DNA from: Paracoccaceae bacterium
GTDB lineage: Bacteria > Pseudomonadota > Alphaproteobacteria > Rhodobacterales > Rhodobacteraceae
Direction: 5' to 3'
DNA length: 14,868 bases
Assembly (NCBI GenBank): GCA_026982515.1
Contig: JALSGY010000332.1
Coordinates: forward strand, 1-14,868
Shown: positions 13,315 to 14,868 of the stretch, piece by piece
Numbering within the stretch: the first letter of the stretch is position 1
Layout: every line of letters starts with the position of its first letter
Program-made: the position numbers and the translations under genes
The notes under the pieces: generated by a model
Database searches by the model: none
What the model was told of the DNA's origin: nothing
The model's input: only the letters and a program-made list of their open reading frames with translations

Positions 13315-14483
13315 TGGAAGGTCTTCCTCGGATCGAAGGCATCGCGCACACCCTCGAAGATGAACACCAGCAGCGAGAGCATGATCGCGTAGGTGAAGAA
13401 GGCCGTGAAGCCCAGCCATGGGGCCTGCAGGTTCTGCTTGGCCTGCAGCGTCAGTTCCCCCAGAGAGGGGGCCGAGGACGGCAACCCGAAGCCGAGGAAA
13501 TCAAGGCTGGCCAGCGTGCCGATGGTTCCCGTGATGATGAAGGGCAGCATGGTCAGCGTCGCCACCATGGCATTGGGAAGCATGTGGCGGAACATGATCA
13601 CCCGGTTGCGCACCCCCAGCGCCCGGGCCGCGCGCACGTATTCGAAATTGCGCGCGCGCAGGAACTCGGCGCGCACCACCCCCACCAGTGCCGGCCAGCC
13701 GAACAGGATGGTGATGAACACCAGCAACCAGAAACTTCGCCCCAGGATCGCGAAAAGGATGATGATGATGTAAAGGGAAGGGGTGGATCCCCAGATTTCC
13801 AGCACGCGCTGAAAGATCAGGTCCGTCCAGCCGCCGAAATATCCCTGCACCGCCCCGGCAATGATGCCGAGAACCGAAGCGGTGACGGTGACGATGATGG
13901 TAAAGATGATCGACAGCCGGAAGCCGTAAATCACCCGCGCCAGCACGTCGCGCTTGGTATCGTCGGTACCCAGCAGGTGAACCGCGCTGGGCGGGGCGGG
14001 GGCCACGCCGCGCACATCGGAGATCGTATCGTAGGAATAGCGTATGGGCGGCCACAGCAGCCAGCCCTTCTCGATTTCCCGGCCAGCCACCTCCCCGTCG
14101 GCGGCATCTTCGATCACTGCCTGCGGGGCGTCCCAGCATTCCTGCAGCCCGCCCGACACGATCAGGCATTGCACTGCCGGATCGGTATAGATGGCCTCGG
14201 TGCGGAAATCGCCGCCAAAGGCGGTTTCGGGGTAGAACCGGTAGATCGGGGCGAACAGCTGGCCGCGGTAGCTGACAAGGATCGGCCGGTCATTGGCGAT
14301 GAACTCGGCAAACAGCGACAGGCCGAACAGAACCGAGAAGATGATCAGCGACCAGAAGGCACGGCGGTTGCGCCGGAAGTTGCGCCAGCGGCGCTGGTTG
14401 AGGGGCGAAAGCCATGGCCGGCGGCGCGGGTGGACGGGCTCTGGCGCGCTCCCGTTCGTGGCGTGATCGGGCACACTGACCAT
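13311..14483 (-). CDS. yejE: Peptide ABC transporter permease (YejE-like)
   Basis: Inner-membrane permease partner of YejB in an oligopeptide/microcin-C type importer. It has 390 residues. A basic cytoplasmic start (19-41, many Arg) leads to the first membrane segment (42-62), then a long periplasmic region (about 65-185) that is typical of YejE and larger than in DppC-type permeases. It includes Cys106 and Cys117, which could form a disulfide. Five more segments follow (about 187-212, 233-250, 251-270, 308-327, 357-378). The ATPase-contacting EAA loop is at 273-304 (EFLRARNFEYVRAARALGV). It ends DAFDPRKTFQ, usual for YejE. The start ATG at 14483 overlaps the yejB stop by one base (TGATG), and its own stop overlaps the yejF start. 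Confidence 0.93.
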   Translation of the reverse strand: MVSVPDHATNGSAPEPVHPRRRPWLSPLNQRRWRNFRRNRRAFWSLIIFSVLFGLSLFAEFIANDRPILVSYRGQLFAPIYRFYPETAFGGDFRTEAIYTDPAVQCLIVSGGLQECWDAPQAVIEDAADGEVAGREIEKGWLLWPPIRYSYDTISDVRGVAPAPPSAVHLLGTDDTKRDVLARVIYGFRLSIIFTIIVTVTASVLGIIAGAVQGYFGGWTDLIFQRVLEIWGSTPSLYIIIILFAILGRSFWLLVFITILFGWPALVGVVRAEFLRARNFEYVRAARALGVRNRVIMFRHMLPNAMVATLTMLPFIITGTIGTLASLDFLGFGLPSSAPSLGELTLQAKQNLQAPWLGFTAFFTYAIMLSLLVFIFEGVRDAFDPRKTFQ

Positions 14484-14868
14484 CAGCCTTCCCTCACCTC
14501 GAAGTCGATGCGCGGATCGACGAAGACATACATCAGGTCGGAGAGGATCCCGACCAGCAGACCGATCAGCCCGAAGAAGAACAGGGTTCCGAAGATGATC
14601 GGATAGTCGCGCGCCACCGCCGCCTCGAAGCCCAGCCGGCCCAGCCCGTCAAGCGAGAAGATCGTCTCGATGATCACCGACCCACCGAAGAACACCCCGA
14701 TGAACACCGAAGGAAAACCCGCGATCACGATCAGCATGGCATTGCGGAACACATGGCCGTAGAGCACCCGGCGCTCGGACAGACCCTTGGCGCGGGCGGT
14801 GATCACGTATTGCTTCTTGATCTCGTCGAGGAAGCTGTTCTTGGTCAGCAGCGTTAGCGTCGCGAATC
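14483..14868 (-). CDS. yejB: Peptide ABC transporter permease (YejB-like), N-terminal part outside window
   Basis: The C-terminal 127 residues of the first permease of the importer; the frame stays open to the window edge, so about two thirds of the protein is missing. The visible part begins FATLTLLTKNSFLDEIKKQY and contains the EAA loop (VITARAKGLSERRVLYGHVF), two or three membrane segments (AMLIVIAGFPSVFIGVFFG; IIFGTLFFFGLIGLLVGILS) and the conserved ending YVFVDPRIDFEVREG. SVIIETIFSLDGLGRLGFEA is typical of YejB/DppB permeases. Order yejB-yejE-yejF is that of E. coli yejABEF; the substrate-binding yejA would be expected beyond 14868 but cannot be seen. Confidence 0.92.
   Translation of the reverse strand, partial: FATLTLLTKNSFLDEIKKQYVITARAKGLSERRVLYGHVFRNAMLIVIAGFPSVFIGVFFGGSVIIETIFSLDGLGRLGFEAAVARDYPIIFGTLFFFGLIGLLVGILSDLMYVFVDPRIDFEVREG

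Noticed and set aside
11683..13392. Long open plus-strand frame (about 569 codons) opposite yejF
   Set aside because: yejF has two complete sets of ATPase motifs; the antisense product is His/Arg/Asp-rich without any motif.
13315..13419. N-terminal extension of yejF
   Set aside because: It lies wholly inside yejE in another frame, and the ATGA overlap at 13311-13314 is a normal coupled start.
1..14868. Signs of recent gene transfer, insertion sequences, attachment sites, CRISPR or RNA genes
   Set aside because: Codon and base use look even throughout, spacers are short, and I see no transposase, integrase, spacer array, tRNA or rRNA sequence.

Overview
The window is GC-rich, tightly packed chromosomal DNA that looks like an alphaproteobacterium of the Rhodobacterales (Roseobacter/Rhodobacter type). 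The pointers are a divergent hemC/hemE pair, a ClpS1-type adaptor, a MatB-type malonyl-CoA synthetase, a Yej-type peptide ABC transporter, and intergenic C-rich repeats ending in GACAGAAGAAGG of a kind I associate with that order. This taxonomic call is inference from gene content, not from a marker gene. I see no insertion sequence, phage gene, CRISPR array, tRNA or rRNA. Almost everything is core metabolism or housekeeping.

Layout. Positions 2-2891 (+): the 3' 95% or so of a malonyl-CoA synthetase gene (matB), overlapping by 17 bases a GlcD/D-2-hydroxyglutarate-dehydrogenase-like FAD oxidoreductase. Positions 3025-6479: a tetrapyrrole block with hemC (-) divergent from hemE (+), a single-domain rhodanese behind hemE, and hemF (-) meeting the rhodanese tail to tail with overlapping stop codons. 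Together HemC, HemE and HemF cover porphobilinogen to protoporphyrinogen IX, except uroporphyrinogen-III synthase (HemD). Position 6584 (+): a small cysteine-rich lipoprotein. Positions 9157-6965 (-): a likely clpS-rsmC-SDR operon, i.e. the N-end-rule adaptor, a 16S rRNA guanine methyltransferase and a divergent short-chain dehydrogenase lacking the catalytic lysine. Position 9298 (+): a HAD phosphatase. Position 10246 (+): a D-alanyl-D-alanine carboxypeptidase with a C-terminal SPOR domain. Positions 14868-11713 (-): yejB (partial), yejE and yejF, chained by stop/start overlaps; they encode the two permeases and the double ATPase of an oligopeptide/microcin-C type importer.

The most interesting non-coding signal is a small dispersed element seen three times (2935-3006, 5115-5150, 11651-11699). 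Each copy is a GC-rich hairpin directly after a plus-strand gene, followed by a roughly 25-base tail related to GAGTATTTCCCGACAGAAGAAGG. Two copies sit between convergent genes; the third appears to supply the ribosome binding site of the rhodanese gene. Other points worth a look are the SDR with three altered motifs (YxxxT, VNAS, IG), a cluster of palindromes upstream of the DD-carboxypeptidase, and a hemC promoter candidate that would give a leaderless mRNA. I found no convincing wholly new multi-gene system here.
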